From assembly GCF_964355755.1 (NCBI RefSeq), contig NC_092676.1, positions 16,598,288 through 16,662,287 of the forward strand: DNA of 64,000 nt. The letters run 5' to 3'. The first letter of the stretch is position 1, and the number at the start of each line of letters is the position of its first letter. Of this stretch, positions 33,540 through 46,500 are shown in pieces. Source of the DNA: Antedon mediterranea. Its lineage: Eukaryota; Echinodermata; Crinoidea; Comatulida; Antedonidae. A program made the translations under genes and the position numbers. The notes under the pieces were generated by a model. It had not been told where the DNA came from, did no database searches, and saw only the letters and a program-made list of their open reading frames with translations.

Positions 33540-34980
33540 TGGAAAGTTGATTTTCGCATATTTAATAACGGACAATTTGGCATCCACACATTTCCATTCG
33601 GCAAGCAAAAGGATTATCAAGGGGCCGTGCAGTGGCTATGAATCGTGTTGTGGTAGGAAACTATATATATTATATATATATTAGAAGGTATTCTGAACAG
33701 TGAACACCTGCGCAACTCACCCAGCAAAATCTACAATATGGATGAGTCTGGCTGTCAATTGGTAAACAAACCAGGAAAGGTGCTTGCTGTGAAGGGGAAG
33801 CGCTCTGTAGTTTCCATAAAAAATGCCGAGAGGGGAGAAAATGTTGGTTGGTGTAATGCTGCTGGCGGTTATGTACCACCATACATATATCATGAAAGGC
33901 AAGAGAAGGAAGGATGAATGGCTAACTCCTGGATCTAAACTGGCCATGTCGGACACCAGCTACATTAATAAAGAGATTTTTTGGATTGGTTAAAACATTT
34001 CAGACAGCACGCATCAGTAGGAAAAGTCATCCTGATAATGGACTGGCATGGTTCTTATGTACAGTCTATTGATGCCATTAAATTTGCAATGGCTAATGAC
34101 ATTATAATGGTTTGCTTACCATCACACACCACCAAATACTTGCAGCCACTTGACAGGACCCTTTTCAAGTCAATGAAGTCGTATTATAAAAGCAGCTACC
34201 AACAACTGGATGAGAAACCATCCAGGAAAAGGTATTACAAAATACAAATTCCCAGCCCTTTTCTACAACACATGGGGAAAGACTGCCAACAGTCAACAAT
34301 GCAGTGTCTGGATTCAAGGCATGTGGGATATTTCCATTTAAGCCCCAAGCAATTCCAGATGAAGCCTATGACCGTTAACATTTTCAGAGAGACCAAATCC
34401 AGACAACCAACAACCCAGCAGATGACCCAGCAATCCTGGAAGAACCAGAAGACATACCTGGACCGTCTGCTCCATGTGTCCTAACAATGGCTGACTTTTA
34501 AACATTTGATAAAATAATACAGCTACCAACTGTGGAAAGAATTGTCGGCAAGGCCAAACGAAGGGCCGGATTGATCACATCACTAGCTTATGTGGATAGT
34601 TTAAAGGATCCAGGTATTCTTTTAATACATTGTATATTTTAACTTTTTATGTATGAATATCGAATAAAATCAATCAATCAATCAATCAAGCAGAAAGTGC
34701 TGCTGGACAGAAAAAAAAAAGGAAAAACAACTGGAAAAGGAAAGAAGGGAGGAAATAATAAAGGAAAAGAAAAGGCTCAAGCAAAACAGAACAATACAAT
34801 TCCCGAAGGAGCAGATGATGACATTAAGAATTATTGTGGGGTGTGCAATGGTTTTTTCTATGACGATGAATTCGAAGAAGAGTGGATAGCATGCCAAGTG
34901 TGCAGTACTTTAGTTTCATGAGTCTTGTGCAATTAAGGCTGAATTTATCTGTACTGTATGCACATAAACTTAATGCTGAA
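33540..34980 (+). pseudogene. pogo/Tigger-like DDE transposase pseudogene
   Basis: Frames at 33580-34480 carry GIHTFPFGKQKDYQGAVQWL, IYNMDESGCQLVNKPGKV (first catalytic Asp context), NAERGENV, DWLKHFRQH and ILIMDWHGSYVQSIDAIKFA (second Asp). Then come VCLPSHTTKYLQPLD, the typical pogo block, and KSMKSYYKSSY. The 3' part (34690-34976) encodes a Lys-rich linker and a PHD-like zinc module, YCGVCNGFFYDDEFEEEWIA, then CQVC; the second half of the module is in another frame. Stops and frameshifts (for example near 33917, 33960 and 34905) make it non-functional. An (ATCA)n tract lies at 34668-34690. Confidence 0.8.
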
Positions 34981-35062
34981 CTGTATTAGCGAAAGATTCT
35001 GTACTGAAAAATTCTGTACTGTTAAGAGAATGATTTTCTTATTATTTTATTATTAATATCTC

Positions 35063-35424
35063 TGTCACGAACTCCTCTCACGTATGTTTCCGAGCGGTTG
35101 AAAATACTTTAGGAACTCCCTTGTGACATAAAAGTATACACACAAAATCCACAAAGTTGTAAAATACAATACAATATCCAACCTCTAATCCAACAACCTT
35201 ACAATAGTTTACATCCCTTTATATACAAGATGCTCCTATCCTTCGAGATCATTCTTTATACTTCTCATTATTACATGATTACAGTTTCTATTAATAGCAC
35301 TTCTGGAATGTTCTTGATTGTTCTTATTAATTATACATGATTTCTTAAATCAAAACATCTTATTCTAGAATGTTCATGTAAATACTATATTACTCTATAT
35401 GTTAGGGAATGGTAATTTATTACA
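35063..35424 (-). repeat. 3' LTR (362 bp, with an 85-bp deletion)
   Basis: Nearly identical to the LTR at 37051-37497, but lacks the block present there at about 37153-37237 (AACTCAAAACAAAGC onward). Retains both terminal TG/CA dinucleotides. Confidence 0.92.
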
Positions 35425-35508
35425 CTCCCCCCTCTTTCTGAGCTCAAAACTCTTTCTTGGAGTTTTGAGGGGCAAGTATACACGGACGTGGCAAAATTTA
35501 ACCCACTC

Positions 35509-36300
35509 CTAGTTTATAAAACTTAAATACGCCATAATAACATATAGAACATAATTATTAATGAAAACTAATAATGAACCAACAATATTCATGTAAATTT
35601 GTCGGAATGGTTCACTAATTACTGACATAGGAATCATCGGTGCCTTCAATTTAGTTTTATACTTTGAAGTTTTCTGACAATTCTCACAAGTGTTGCAATA
35701 TTCAGTCACATCCTTTCTAATACCAGGCCAAAAGAATCTTTGCTTTATCCTATCTAATGTCTTTTTCCTACCTAAATGACCTGCCAAAGGAATATAATGT
35801 GATACTTTCAATACACTATTACGGCAAGGGTATGGAACTACTAATTGCTCTATTGGTTCTGTCTGGTGTTTAGTGAAAACTTGCCTAAATAACATTCCAT
35901 CCTTACAGACTATCTTTATAGTGTCATCATCTTTCTGTACTAACATCTGTTCTCGAAGTGGAATTAGAGTTCTATCCATAACCTGAAAATCCTTAATTTT
36001 ATCTCTGCCAATATCTAAAATGTCTAATTCACTATCTTGGCTAGATTGAGCTTCCTTTGTTTTTGCAAACTCTTTCCTAACTTTTCGTTTCTCACTTCTG
36101 GTTTTATGAACTTTTTCCTTTGGAGGGTTGTCACTGAGTAGTTGGCCATCTAAATGTCCAAATTCTTCTTGAAAATTAACCACATCATCTAACTGACGTG
36201 AAATAACCCCAGAAGCTTTTTCCGAATTTAATTCGTTTTCCTCTCTTAGTTTTTCTTTTCTAGCATGATCTCTAGTGTCAACTTCAGGAGTGCCTTTCAC
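35509..36300 (-). pseudogene. Integrase N-terminal (H2C2) region of the gypsy-like element
   Basis: Open for 263 codons on the minus strand. The first 120 residues are charged and unrecognised. Then come HYIPLAGHLGRKKTLDRIKQ and FFWPGIRKDVTEYCNTCENC, the H-H-C-C zinc-binding module of retroelement integrases. The frame ends about 50 residues later, before any D,D-35-E catalytic core. It is a deletion remnant and not an active integrase. Confidence 0.85.
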
Positions 36301-36351
36301 TGTTTTCTCCTGGTTGTTTCGATTTTTGTGTTTCCTATTTTGAAACTTTTT

Positions 36352-36639
36352 CTAAAAAAAATGTTCTATCATCTGCCGCATCATAAGATTCTGTTGCTGC
36401 ATTTGCTGTTGCATTTGCTGCTGCATCATAAGATTCAACTGTTGCATTTGGTGCTGCATCAACAACCAAACATTTTTTGAAGATGAGTCAGCCCCTGTAG
36501 GGTTATGTCCACTGGTTGGTCCAGACTCTTCTGCCTGTTGTTCAGGTTGTATTGACTGAACCGATTCTACATCAGAATCAGATTCATCGCCGCCGCTGTA
36601 TTCTCTACTGGATCTTGTTGTTGATTGTTTATCAGCCAT
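36352..36639 (-). CDS. Gag-like Gln/Met-rich N-terminal ORF of the LTR element
   Basis: A 95-aa ORF beginning MADKQSTTRSSREYSGGDES, with an acidic Ser-rich head and a MQQQMQQQ tail. It is the first ORF after the primer-binding region, where gag starts. No capsid or zinc-knuckle motif remains. Confidence 0.5.
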   Translation of the reverse strand: MADKQSTTRSSREYSGGDESDSDVESVQSIQPEQQAEESGPTSGHNPTGADSSSKNVWLLMQHQMQQLNLMMQQQMQQQMQQQNLMMRQMIEHFF

Positions 36640-36954
36640 ATTTTAAATCTGGATGAGGGTCTTCTTACTAGTTAATCGTAGTTACCGAGACGTTCACAAG
36701 TCTACTGTTCCAAATAGATAATGTACTGTTCTTAAAACAATGTGTGTGTACTTACGATTAGACAAAACGTAGCACCACGGCTTCCGTAAAATATCACAGT
36801 ATCGTAAGTACCGCTTCCTCAAAATATCAATAAAAGTATAGTTGATCCTACAACAGCCACCACTCTATGGCAAAATACAGTAGATCAAACTGCTACCACA
36901 AAATATCACAACAGTAGAAAAATACACAGTTAAGTCGAACAGTAGATCGAAATA

Positions 36955-37050
36955 ACCGCTACCACCAAATTAGGCTGAACACCGCTGCCACCAAATTAGG
37001 CTGAACACCACTGCCACCAAATTTTGTCGAACACCGCTGCCACCAAATTA
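36955..37050 (-). repeat. 26-bp leader repeats beside the 5' LTR, including the likely primer-binding site
   Basis: Four units of about 26 bp containing (complement) AATTTGGTGGCAGCGGTGTT. The unit directly abutting the LTR starts TAATTTGGTGGCAGCGG, where a tRNA primer-binding site belongs. Which tRNA it matches was not determined. Confidence 0.7.
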
Positions 37051-37497
37051 TGTCACGAACTCCTCTCACGTATGTTTCCGAGCGGTTGAAAATACTTTAG
37101 GAACTCCCTTGTGACATAAAAGTATACACACAAAATCCACAAAGTTGTAAAATAACTCAAAACAAAGCTTTAATTTCAATCAACTTCAACTTTTAACAAT
37201 CCAGTAAGCACTTTAAACAACAGCTTTACAATGACTTTACAATACAATATCCAACCTCTAATCCAACAACCTTACAATAGTTTACATCCCTTTATATACA
37301 AGATGCTCCTATCCTTCTAGATCATTCTTTATACTTCTCATTATTACATGATTACAGTTTCTATTAATAGCACTTCTGGAATGTTCTTGATTGTTCTTAT
37401 TAATTATACATGATTTCTTAAATCAAAACATCTTATTCTAGAATGTTCATGTAAATACTATGTTACTCTATATGTTAGGGAATGGTAATTTATTACA
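37051..37497 (-). repeat. 5' LTR (447 bp)
   Basis: Full-length copy of the LTR of the element at 35063-37497. Starts (minus strand) TGTAATAAATTACC and ends CGTGACA, followed immediately by the leader repeats. Confidence 0.92.
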
Positions 37498-37502
37498 ATC
37501 TC

Positions 37503-39365
37503 ATACATTACAAATAATATCATAAATTTAATATTATTCAATTGTTGAAATGATAGTAAACCTCATGTTAGTACTGTATGAGAAATAAATTTAAGCAAAA
37601 GAGTTTAAAAGTCTCTTTTGGCCATGATTTGTATTGTGTTTTTTACAGGGGCCATTTCACCTGAACCGGTGAGGTGAAATGAACCCTTAGCCTCTGACCC
37701 CGAATCATTTGCTTTTGCTCCGTGTTGGCTCAAATGTTTACCCGCCAACTTATCAGGAAAGATACATAGGCCTATAGCAGCAACTGACCTGACCGACAAG
37801 CATATTTTGCGTCGATAGGTAAGAGGAGAAAAACATGCCACCTCTACAACGGCGATGCACAAGTCCAGCCAAATATAAAGGTACGATACTGTATGGTCTT
37901 AGGTCTTAAAGAAAGAAGAAGAAATGGACTCAGTTACTGGAAAACTCTAACAGAGTTATCCCTACAGATTTGACAATATAGGTAATTTTACGAAACCATA
38001 TCACAGTTATGGACACAGATACTCTTCGTACATAACAAAACTTTCAGGACAGATAACTTGATGACTTTGAAGTAAAAGGTATCACAAAAAATATATGAAC
38101 CGACTGAATGAGTAAGTTCGATAACATAATTAATTAAACTTAGATGGATCAGAGAGAATTTTCCTAATTACCCAAATCAAATCAAGAGAAGTCACCAGAC
38201 GACATCAACATTAGACGAGCTTACTCACAAATTCAAAATGCTTCTCCAAACTCGTCGCCGGCTTAACAATGCTTTCCCAGAGAGAACACTGAACTGAATA
38301 AAAGGCCGAAATCTTTTCAAAACAACTTGTAATATAAGATTAAACGACCAGAAATAAATTATTTGACATAGTCTAAAGAAGACGAGACGAGAGAAGACGA
38401 AAAAAAAAGACATAATCCAACAATTCACCCGGAATCGTCTAGGAGCTGCAAACATTTCTTGGCAACTACACTGGCCTCTTAATTGAGTGGACAAAAGTAT
38501 GACAGTCCAGAGTTTATATAATTGAACCAAAGCATCAAATCCAAGGCTACAAAACACTGAAAAATGTTATACAACAAAAAAATTTATTTTATCAAGGAAT
38601 AGAAAAAATAGGATTAAAAGCCGATAGAGGACAGGTATCAATTGGATTGGTACCCCACTTAACAGAACAGGAGGCAACCATACTGTAGTATAAGCTGAGT
38701 TTACTGTTTTAAAGCTACACACGAAAACATTGGGCAACAAATCGAAGACTGGATACATGCAGTGCAGATAGATTAGTGACGCGCATGGAGAAGTGGTAAG
38801 ACACACAAGTAAGAGCAAGTATCTTGTTTTGCACTTGGGGGCACGAAAGAAAGTAAAGCTAGCATTCAAAGAATAAATGTATGGATATGGAGAAGCAAAT
38901 CCTGCCGTATCCCTAATGGCAAACTTAGAGGTGAAACTGATGGCTTTGTTGCGAAAAGTACTGCTACAGTTTATGTTTATACTGTCGGATTCCCGAGTTC
39001 ATGTCGGATTCCTGAGTTCATGAGCGATTAGTTCATATACATATCTTTTACACTCAAAACAATCACGGAGACAAATCAGGCAGAAAACCATCAGCTTTTA
39101 TGGTTGCTAGTATTTCCTTACCTTTAAACTTGTATTTTACCATTGCTGTACAGACCATTCTGTTATTTTTTGTATACAATAACAAACGGTAAATAAAACC
39201 AAATACAGCGCAAATAATATTGATGCATTTGTGGAAGGTTACCAGGATAGATGCTGCAGATATTGTGATAGCTCACATGGAAGGCGCTGCTAGGAAAGAG
39301 ATAAGCTACAATTCTCTAATTCCATATTGGAATTGTGAGAGTCAATAGAAAACATCAAATTCTAC
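37503..39365. other. Intergenic sequence of unknown origin
   Basis: 1.9 kb, less AT-rich than its surroundings in places. A small inverted repeat (CATTTCACCTGAACCGGTGA at 37653-37680) and a short direct duplication (TCGGATTCCCGAGTTCATG type, 38984-39021) are present. Stretches of 38.7-38.9 kb give protein-like but interrupted translations on the + strand that I could not assign. A decayed mobile element is possible. Confidence 0.4.
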
Positions 39366-40590
39366 TTTCAACATTGAGATGGACAATAGCAGACTTCACT
39401 GCTTTCTTCTTTCCATATTGAGATGGTCAAAAGCAGACACCACTGCTTCTTTCATTCCACAATGAGATGGTCAATAACAGACATGACTGCTTTCTCCTTT
39501 CCACATTAAGATGGTCAATAGCAGACATCACTGCTTTCTTCGTTCCACATTGAGATGGTCAATAACAGAAATCAATTTATTCTTCATTCCATATTGAGAT
39601 GGTCAATAGCAGACTTTACTGCTTTCTTCTTTCCATATTGAGATGGTCAATAGCAGACACCATTGCTTCTTTCATTCCACAATGTGATGGTCAATAACAG
39701 ACATGACTGCTTTCTCCTTTGCACATTAAGATGGTCAATAGCAGACATCACTGCTTCTTTCATTCCACATTGAGATGGTCAATAGCAGATATCACTGCTT
39801 TCTTCCTTCCACATTCAGATGGTCAATAGCAGACACCACTGCTTTCTTCATTCTACATTGAGATGGTCAATAACAGACATCACTGCTTTCTTCCTTCCAC
39901 ATTCAGATGGTCAATAGCAAACACCACTGCTTCTTTCATTCCACATTGAGATGGTCAATAGCAGATATCACTGCTTCTTTCATTCCACATTGAGATGGTC
40001 AATAGCAGACATCACTGCTTTCTTCCTTCCACATTCAGATGGTCAATAGCAGACACCACTGCTTTCTTCATTCCACATTGAGATGGTCAATAACAGAAAT
40101 CAATTTATTCTTCATTCCATATTGAGATGGTCAATAGTAGACTTTACTGCTTTCTTCTTTCCATATTGAGATGGTCAATAGCAGACACCATTGCTTCTTT
40201 CATTCCACAATGTGATGGTCAATAACAGACATGACTGCTTTCTCCTTTGCACATTAAGATGGTCAATAGCAGACATCACTGCTTTCTTCATTCCACATCG
40301 AGATGGTCAATAGCAGAAATCACTTCATTCTTCATTGTACATTGAGATGGTCAATAGCAGACACCACTGCTTCTTTCATTCCACATTGAGATGGTCAATA
40401 GCAGACATCACTGCTTTCTTCCTTCCACATTCAGATGGTCAATAGCAGAAACCACTACTTTCTTCATTCTACATTGAGATGCTCAATAGCAGACATCACT
40501 GCTTTCTTCATTCCACATTGAGATGGTTAATGGCAGACATCAGTGCTTTCTTTAATCCACATTGAGACGGTCAATAGCAGACATCACTGC
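39366..40590. repeat. 44-bp minisatellite derived from the FANCE 3' end
   Basis: About 27 units of 44 bp, typically CATTCCACATTGAGATGGTC and AATAGCAGACATCACTGCTT. The array runs without a break into the last FANCE exon. On the FANCE strand the unit reads KAVMSAIDHLNVE-stop, matching the gene's own terminal KAVMSAIDRLNVD-stop, so the array is an amplification of the last codons, stop and adjacent UTR. Two variant units contain AATAAA on the FANCE strand (39576-39581, 40104-40109). Confidence 0.95.
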
Positions 40591-43500
40591 CTTTTTGAGG
40601 AATGTTTCATTGCCTTCAAGCAATGTCCTTAAGCTTCTCATATGATCTGAAGTCAACTGAAATTAGAAAAAATAGTGAGAAATTAAAATAAGAAATATAA
40701 TACAGTAATAATAGTATGAAATGAAATATTTAGAACATTTGCTGAAATAAATCACTAGCATAAAATCATACTACTTCTCTTGACAAGCTTCTGCTCTTTG
40801 TACAGTGGTCATAAGAAAGTGATGACTCACTCTTTGTGTGGAGAATTGAAATAAATAAATAAAACATAGAATATGTACCTGGCTTCCATATTTCTTTACA
40901 AATGTGTGTAGTAGCTTGGCAAATTTTGCACATGAACGCATATTAGATGCATGATTCTGTAACCCTGATACAATCATGGTAATGTCACTGTCTTCGAATT
41001 GAAGCTAGAAGAGAAAAAAGAATGATCTTTACTTCAAGGATCAAAATAAACTTTCGAGTTATGGCAGGCCTGTACATTAAATGGACAAAAATCCAAATTT
41101 AGTGTGAACTTTTTTTTGTTTCATTATACTTTTTTGATATGGAAATTATTTTAAGTTGATCATTCTTCATTCCTAATAATAAGAAAACTAGACACCTGGT
41201 TTCTATATAGTTTTGTAATCTGTCAATATTGGCCACTGGAAACCGATTTTCATGATTGGATTCATGATTTTTAAACCACTCCCAAAAACTGTTTTTAGGT
41301 TTTACATCAAAATACAGACTATTCTTCTATCTACTTACTTTTGAATCTATCAACAATTGTACACAAGTAGTCACATGAACATTCCACAACATATTTTCCT
41401 TAAAGATGTCTCTAAAGAAATAAAGAACAAAGAACTAATTATTAACAATAAACCAAACTTCGAGCAGCAATGTTGAAGACCAATCTCCAGAAAAATAAGT
41501 AAAAGAGGTAAAAAAGAGTAAAATCCTCAATCCATATTACTTTGATTACTTCTTAAGATTGTAGTGTATCTTCATATAAATACAAAAATTCATTAAAAAA
41601 TACCCCTAATTTGTATTACGAATTCTGAACAGAAAAACAATTAATGCAGCAACTAGACGACGTCAGGGATAGCTAATTAGGTAGTGCATTGTTTCTCTCT
41701 TTTTATCATAAATTACCATACAACGTACATCTAAGACAAGGAATGACCTGATTTAATGTTTTTAAAGTAATATATAATAATATGCATTATTTTTATAAAA
41801 CATCAACAATTGTAGGGAATTGGTCTTTATTTAATACGGTACAATCTATATTTAAAATCGATTCCCGCCTCAATGTATTTTTTATTCAATTCTTTTAAAA
41901 TGAAATCTAGTCTTTGAAAAGTACTTACCTAAAGAAAAGATGTTTGTTATCAACATCGAGGGCATCTTTAACAATATTTGTAACTAAACTGCATTGACAA
42001 GCCGCGAACTTATCACTCTGAATAACTGGTATCAGAATATTCTGTACTGCAGGTCCCTGGAAAACTTTACTGAACGTCAGAGATGCATTGACGAGTTGTC
42101 TTGAAGGAGGGTTTGTTAAATCTAGAATCTGAACAAATTTATATTTTATTTCCACAAATGTACTGATAAGTAAACTGAATACATCTTGTTAGTTTGTAGT
42201 CAGTTATCATTTCTAAAAAAAAAAATTAAAGATAAGATGTCTAAATAAAATTAGGTTAAGATAAAAAAACAATATGCAAGGGTGCTTTAGTCTGTTTCGA
42301 CATATTTTGATGGCTACCTTTTTCATGAATAGAAGTTGTGCAATCATAGTAAGACTAGTGATTGGTAAATAGTCTGATACAGCAGCAAAATCTTGGCTAA
42401 CAGTCACTAAATGTTTGGTGTAAAGTTCTTCAAGTTTCAGGATTCTACAAGCAACACTCATCTATAATACAAACACAATAACATACACTAATATACAAAT
42501 AATGAATGTGAAAGATGAAATTCTTTTTTCACGAGGCAAAGCCTGAAAATATAATTTAATATTTCCCCAAATAAAATTATTTGTACGATCGCACAAATAT
42601 ATGAACATTAATTATTTGTTTTATATAATATTCAAGTAGATTTTTGTCAATGCCATTGTCCTGATCTTGTTGTTTTGAAGGAGAGATCACGTCATGCGAG
42701 TTGCTACCTTAGCAGAACAACAGCTATTTGATTTCAGACAGATTTTTCCCCCATACTATTGCATGCCATGTGTATAAGTATACATATTTATAATTTAGTA
42801 TACACTTTATTATTATTATCTATGACAGAGGCTGATGTAACCATTGCCCATTTCAAGGATGGAATGGGTTGAGTGCACATGATGTTCTTAGTATACCACC
42901 AATGGTGAGTCAGATGTGATACTAGACTAATATCGTTTCATGTGTGCTCTGCTACTACTGTATACGTATACATTTAAAAAAAATGTAGAGTACATGATTA
43001 ACATACTGATATCAGCTTGAATTGTATACACACATGACAAGTCACTCAAAGAAATACAAATAAGGAAGAGTATTCATATCAAGTATGAAAATCTGATCAG
43101 TGAGTACAGTGAAATACCTTATCTTTTACATTCAAATACCTTATCTATAACTTCCATTTTGTTTGAATAAAGTTAAATACTGTACCTGAGCACTGTTAAG
43201 GGTACCAAGAAATCCCAAATCATAACATGACTTTTGCGAACTCAGCCAAGAGCGAGAAATTTTCTCCAATTTTATCTAGGAAAAATGAGCAGAAAACAAT
43301 TCAATTATACAATGTATAATTAGTTTTTGTTAAATAAAACAGTAGTTTTCACGGACATATTTGACAGTACAAGAACAATTTTGATATATCTAATTTGTAA
43401 TATAAACTATCTTTATTATTATCAATGGTAGTCAATACATTATGAGATGCTGTGATTTCTCCCCTACTTTTAGGATGGCAACAAAAGAAGAAAGATTTTG

Positions 43501-46500
43501 GGCCATCAAGTTTGGTTCTCACTCTGGCGCAACACAAGTAAGTTGACAAATCACAAGCAATGAATCTTCTGAACTGTCGCTTGTGATTGGTCAACCGAGA
43601 GAGTTGACATAATAACAAACCTGCAGATCAGTATCCAAGTGTTCATTCGGTTCTTGAACACAGACTGCATCATTTCCAGAAGCCGCAGCGATTTGTTCTT
43701 TTACCAATGATTCTTCTGAAATCACTCCCCTCTGTTTCTTCTCTACTGTCTCAGATAAATCACTTATAAATGCTACTGTATCATATCCAATATTTCTCTT
43801 TAAATAAATTTGAGATGGAGTTTTGTTATCTTGATTACAAACAGTCAACAGACCATCTGATAAATGCTGTTTTCCATCAGCATGATGACTAGTTATTTCA
43901 CTTGCTGATTTCATAGTGTTATTGTGACTTAGGCCTAATGTCTCTGGGCTTATGTGCGGTAAGTTCGTAGTACTGGTGGTTTGCATAAAAGTGCCTGGAG
44001 GGAAACTTGAAATTCCGGTGTTATTTACACTGTCTGATGTGCAAGTAGCAGACACATTCTTTAGATTATCACTGCTATTTATGGATGAAATATTACTTTT
44101 TTTTAACTTCTGACAAATCATAAAAACCCTATTTTTAGTTGTAGTGTTAACAATATCTATGGCTTTATATTCAATATCTTTTTTCATCCGCGTGCATATT
44201 TTGTTTTGAAGCTGTTTGAGATGAAATGCACACCACTTATCAATTAGTTTGTTGTTAGGATTCCCATAGCAATCTCTTAGCAACACTAAGCTTTCTGTTG
44301 ATATTTCAACTGCATGATGGACAATGAAAGCCACAAGGTTCCTTTGTAACAAAAGAGGAAGAAGCACAATCTTTGGTAAACTGAAACACAAACAAATATT
44401 TCCATTACATTAAAATATGAAGTTTCTTCATTTAAACAATATATTCTAAAAATGTAGTTTAAAAAATCTATGACACAATGTATTAATATACATGTATTAT
44501 TTACAGGCCTCGCAGTAATCAAGATTTGTTGTTGTCCAGATGGCAACCAGTGTCTGGCAACTGAAATGATCAAACATCTGATTGTGAATGGATTCCAAAA
44601 TTATTGTAATCTTTTTTTTTCAATTTTACTTGGTGACCATTGTGACAATTTCAATTTTTAGTTAACCCTCCTGTTCCCAGCGGCTAAGAGAGAGCCATTT
44701 CCCCTCAACCGTATTCGTTTCAGAACAGTTTTTTTTTACTATCCCAGGGAGTTGAAATTTTTCAAACAGTAATTTCATCATTTTATCATAAATGTATGAA
44801 AATATGTTTCTAAAAACAAATATTCCTTATTTCATTTCCTGTTAAAATGATGTATAATGTATATTTCTAATTTTTATTTATGAAATCTATGAATTAAAAA
44901 AGTTATAATTTTCAAAATAAAATTTAAAAGAAATTGCTTAAAAAAAAATTGTAACAAAAAACGATAATAAAATGATATTTAGAAAACCATAAAAAACCAA
45001 TATTTATAATAAATACCTATACATTTACATGAACAAAAGTAATAATAGGAGAGTTAGTTAGATCCGAGTTATTTCATTCAAATCAACCGCCATCGTGTAA
45101 TCTTAGCCTAGGCCCAATCAAACCATCCTATCACCATCGTTAGTCTGAGCATGCCCACTATAAGCAAGTTGCTCAGGCGAGTAAATTCAGACAATGTGCT
45201 GCATGGGCCTACAAAAAATCCTTCTCGCGTTTCCCCTTTTTTTAAACAAAGGAGTCAGTATTTCTGGTTGTGTGATTAGATACGGTTAACGTGTAATCCA
45301 CAAACAACAGGATTTTGATAAATTAATCAGTTTTTAATTGATATTTCCAAAAGATTTTGCAATAGCGAATATTTTTTAATTGCTGTTTTCCGAAAGAAAA
45401 TGTTATGCTTGATCGAATGGAAGCTATCCCAGAATCCTCAGACAAGCAGAAGTTAGAGGGTATGTTTGGTTACTAACGCCGCCTCGGGGTTTTCAATGCA
45501 TATTTAATTAGGTGTCTAACGCCGCCCGTGGTACTAAGAGGGTTTTAACTTGCATAAATTGTTGGTTTCCGCAGGACCAAGGGCAACTGATTTTGCAAGC
45601 TCAGTTTAAATGTTGTTGTATAAATAATTAATACAGTATAACAAACGTACAACTTTAAAGAGTTACTAATACAGCAGGGCTCTTTCTGATAAAGTGCTTT
45701 CAAAAGGTCTGGCCATAGTGGTTCCATTTTCCATGACTTGAGATGCCATTGACTTTCTGCCAACCATAATTCTGCATGCTGAAGAGCATCAGTGGAAGAT
45801 GATAGATATTCTAATAAACCTTGAAGAGAAAATAATAATAATAATTTCGAACTATTATCAAAGAATAAATCAAAACAATTATATTTTCTGGAAGTAACTA
45901 ACCTAAACCATGCTGCAGTTGTTACTGTAAAGTGCAACTATGTTAAAAAAGCCAAGCGTGGTGGGCTTGTGATAAGGCTATGGCCTAGGGGTTGCGCCAA
46001 GCGTGGTGGGCTTGTGATAAGGCTATGGCCTAGGTCGGTTTTCTGCTTGTTTTTTTTTATTTAAGAGAAATTATTTAGAGGGTTAGGATTTTAATGTTTA
46101 GGACAAGTTTTAATATTTAGGACAAGATTTATATTTAGGAACAAGTTTTATATTTAGGAATGCAATTTTATCGTACCTTTAGCAAACGGAAGTTAGGACA
46201 AGCTCTGGCGTTAATTAAAAAACAGGCTTAATTGAGACGCTGATATTGCCAGCTAAATTTTATTTTATGATTGAGGCCTTTTTCCTTCCTCAGCCTAATC
46301 AATATTGGATAATTGTTATTATAATAATTGTATTGAATTGATATATTGATTGATTAACCATAAATAATTAATAAATTAAATTGTTTTTAACATTATGGGG
46401 AAACGAAGATGTTAAAAAAGACCAAAATGGATTAAAAACAGGCAGAGATACATTGTACACAAAAAGCCTAACAATTACAACAATGTGACTTGTGCGATGC

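Larger units (their letters stand above)
35063..37497 (-). mobile_element. Ty3/gypsy-like LTR element, large internal deletion, ATCTC TSD
   Basis: Two LTRs (35063-35424 and 37051-37497) flank a 1.6-kb interior; ATCTC is duplicated at 35058-35062 and 37498-37502. Read on the minus strand the LTR is TGTAATAAAT...GTGACA. The purine tract just inside the 3' LTR (complement of 35425-35432) fits a polypurine tract. Only a gag-like start and the integrase zinc module remain; protease, reverse transcriptase, RNase H and the integrase core are absent. The element is therefore non-autonomous. Confidence 0.9.

Noticed and set aside
34649-34921. Separate small Lys-rich zinc-finger gene
   Set aside because: It follows the pogo-type transposase in the layout usual for its C-terminal PHD-like module and is frameshifted.
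45820-45937. Upstream extension of the FANCE exon 2 frame with an in-frame Met
   Set aside because: A good acceptor at 45820 and a perfectly phased exon 1 at 47702-47768 give a better gene model.
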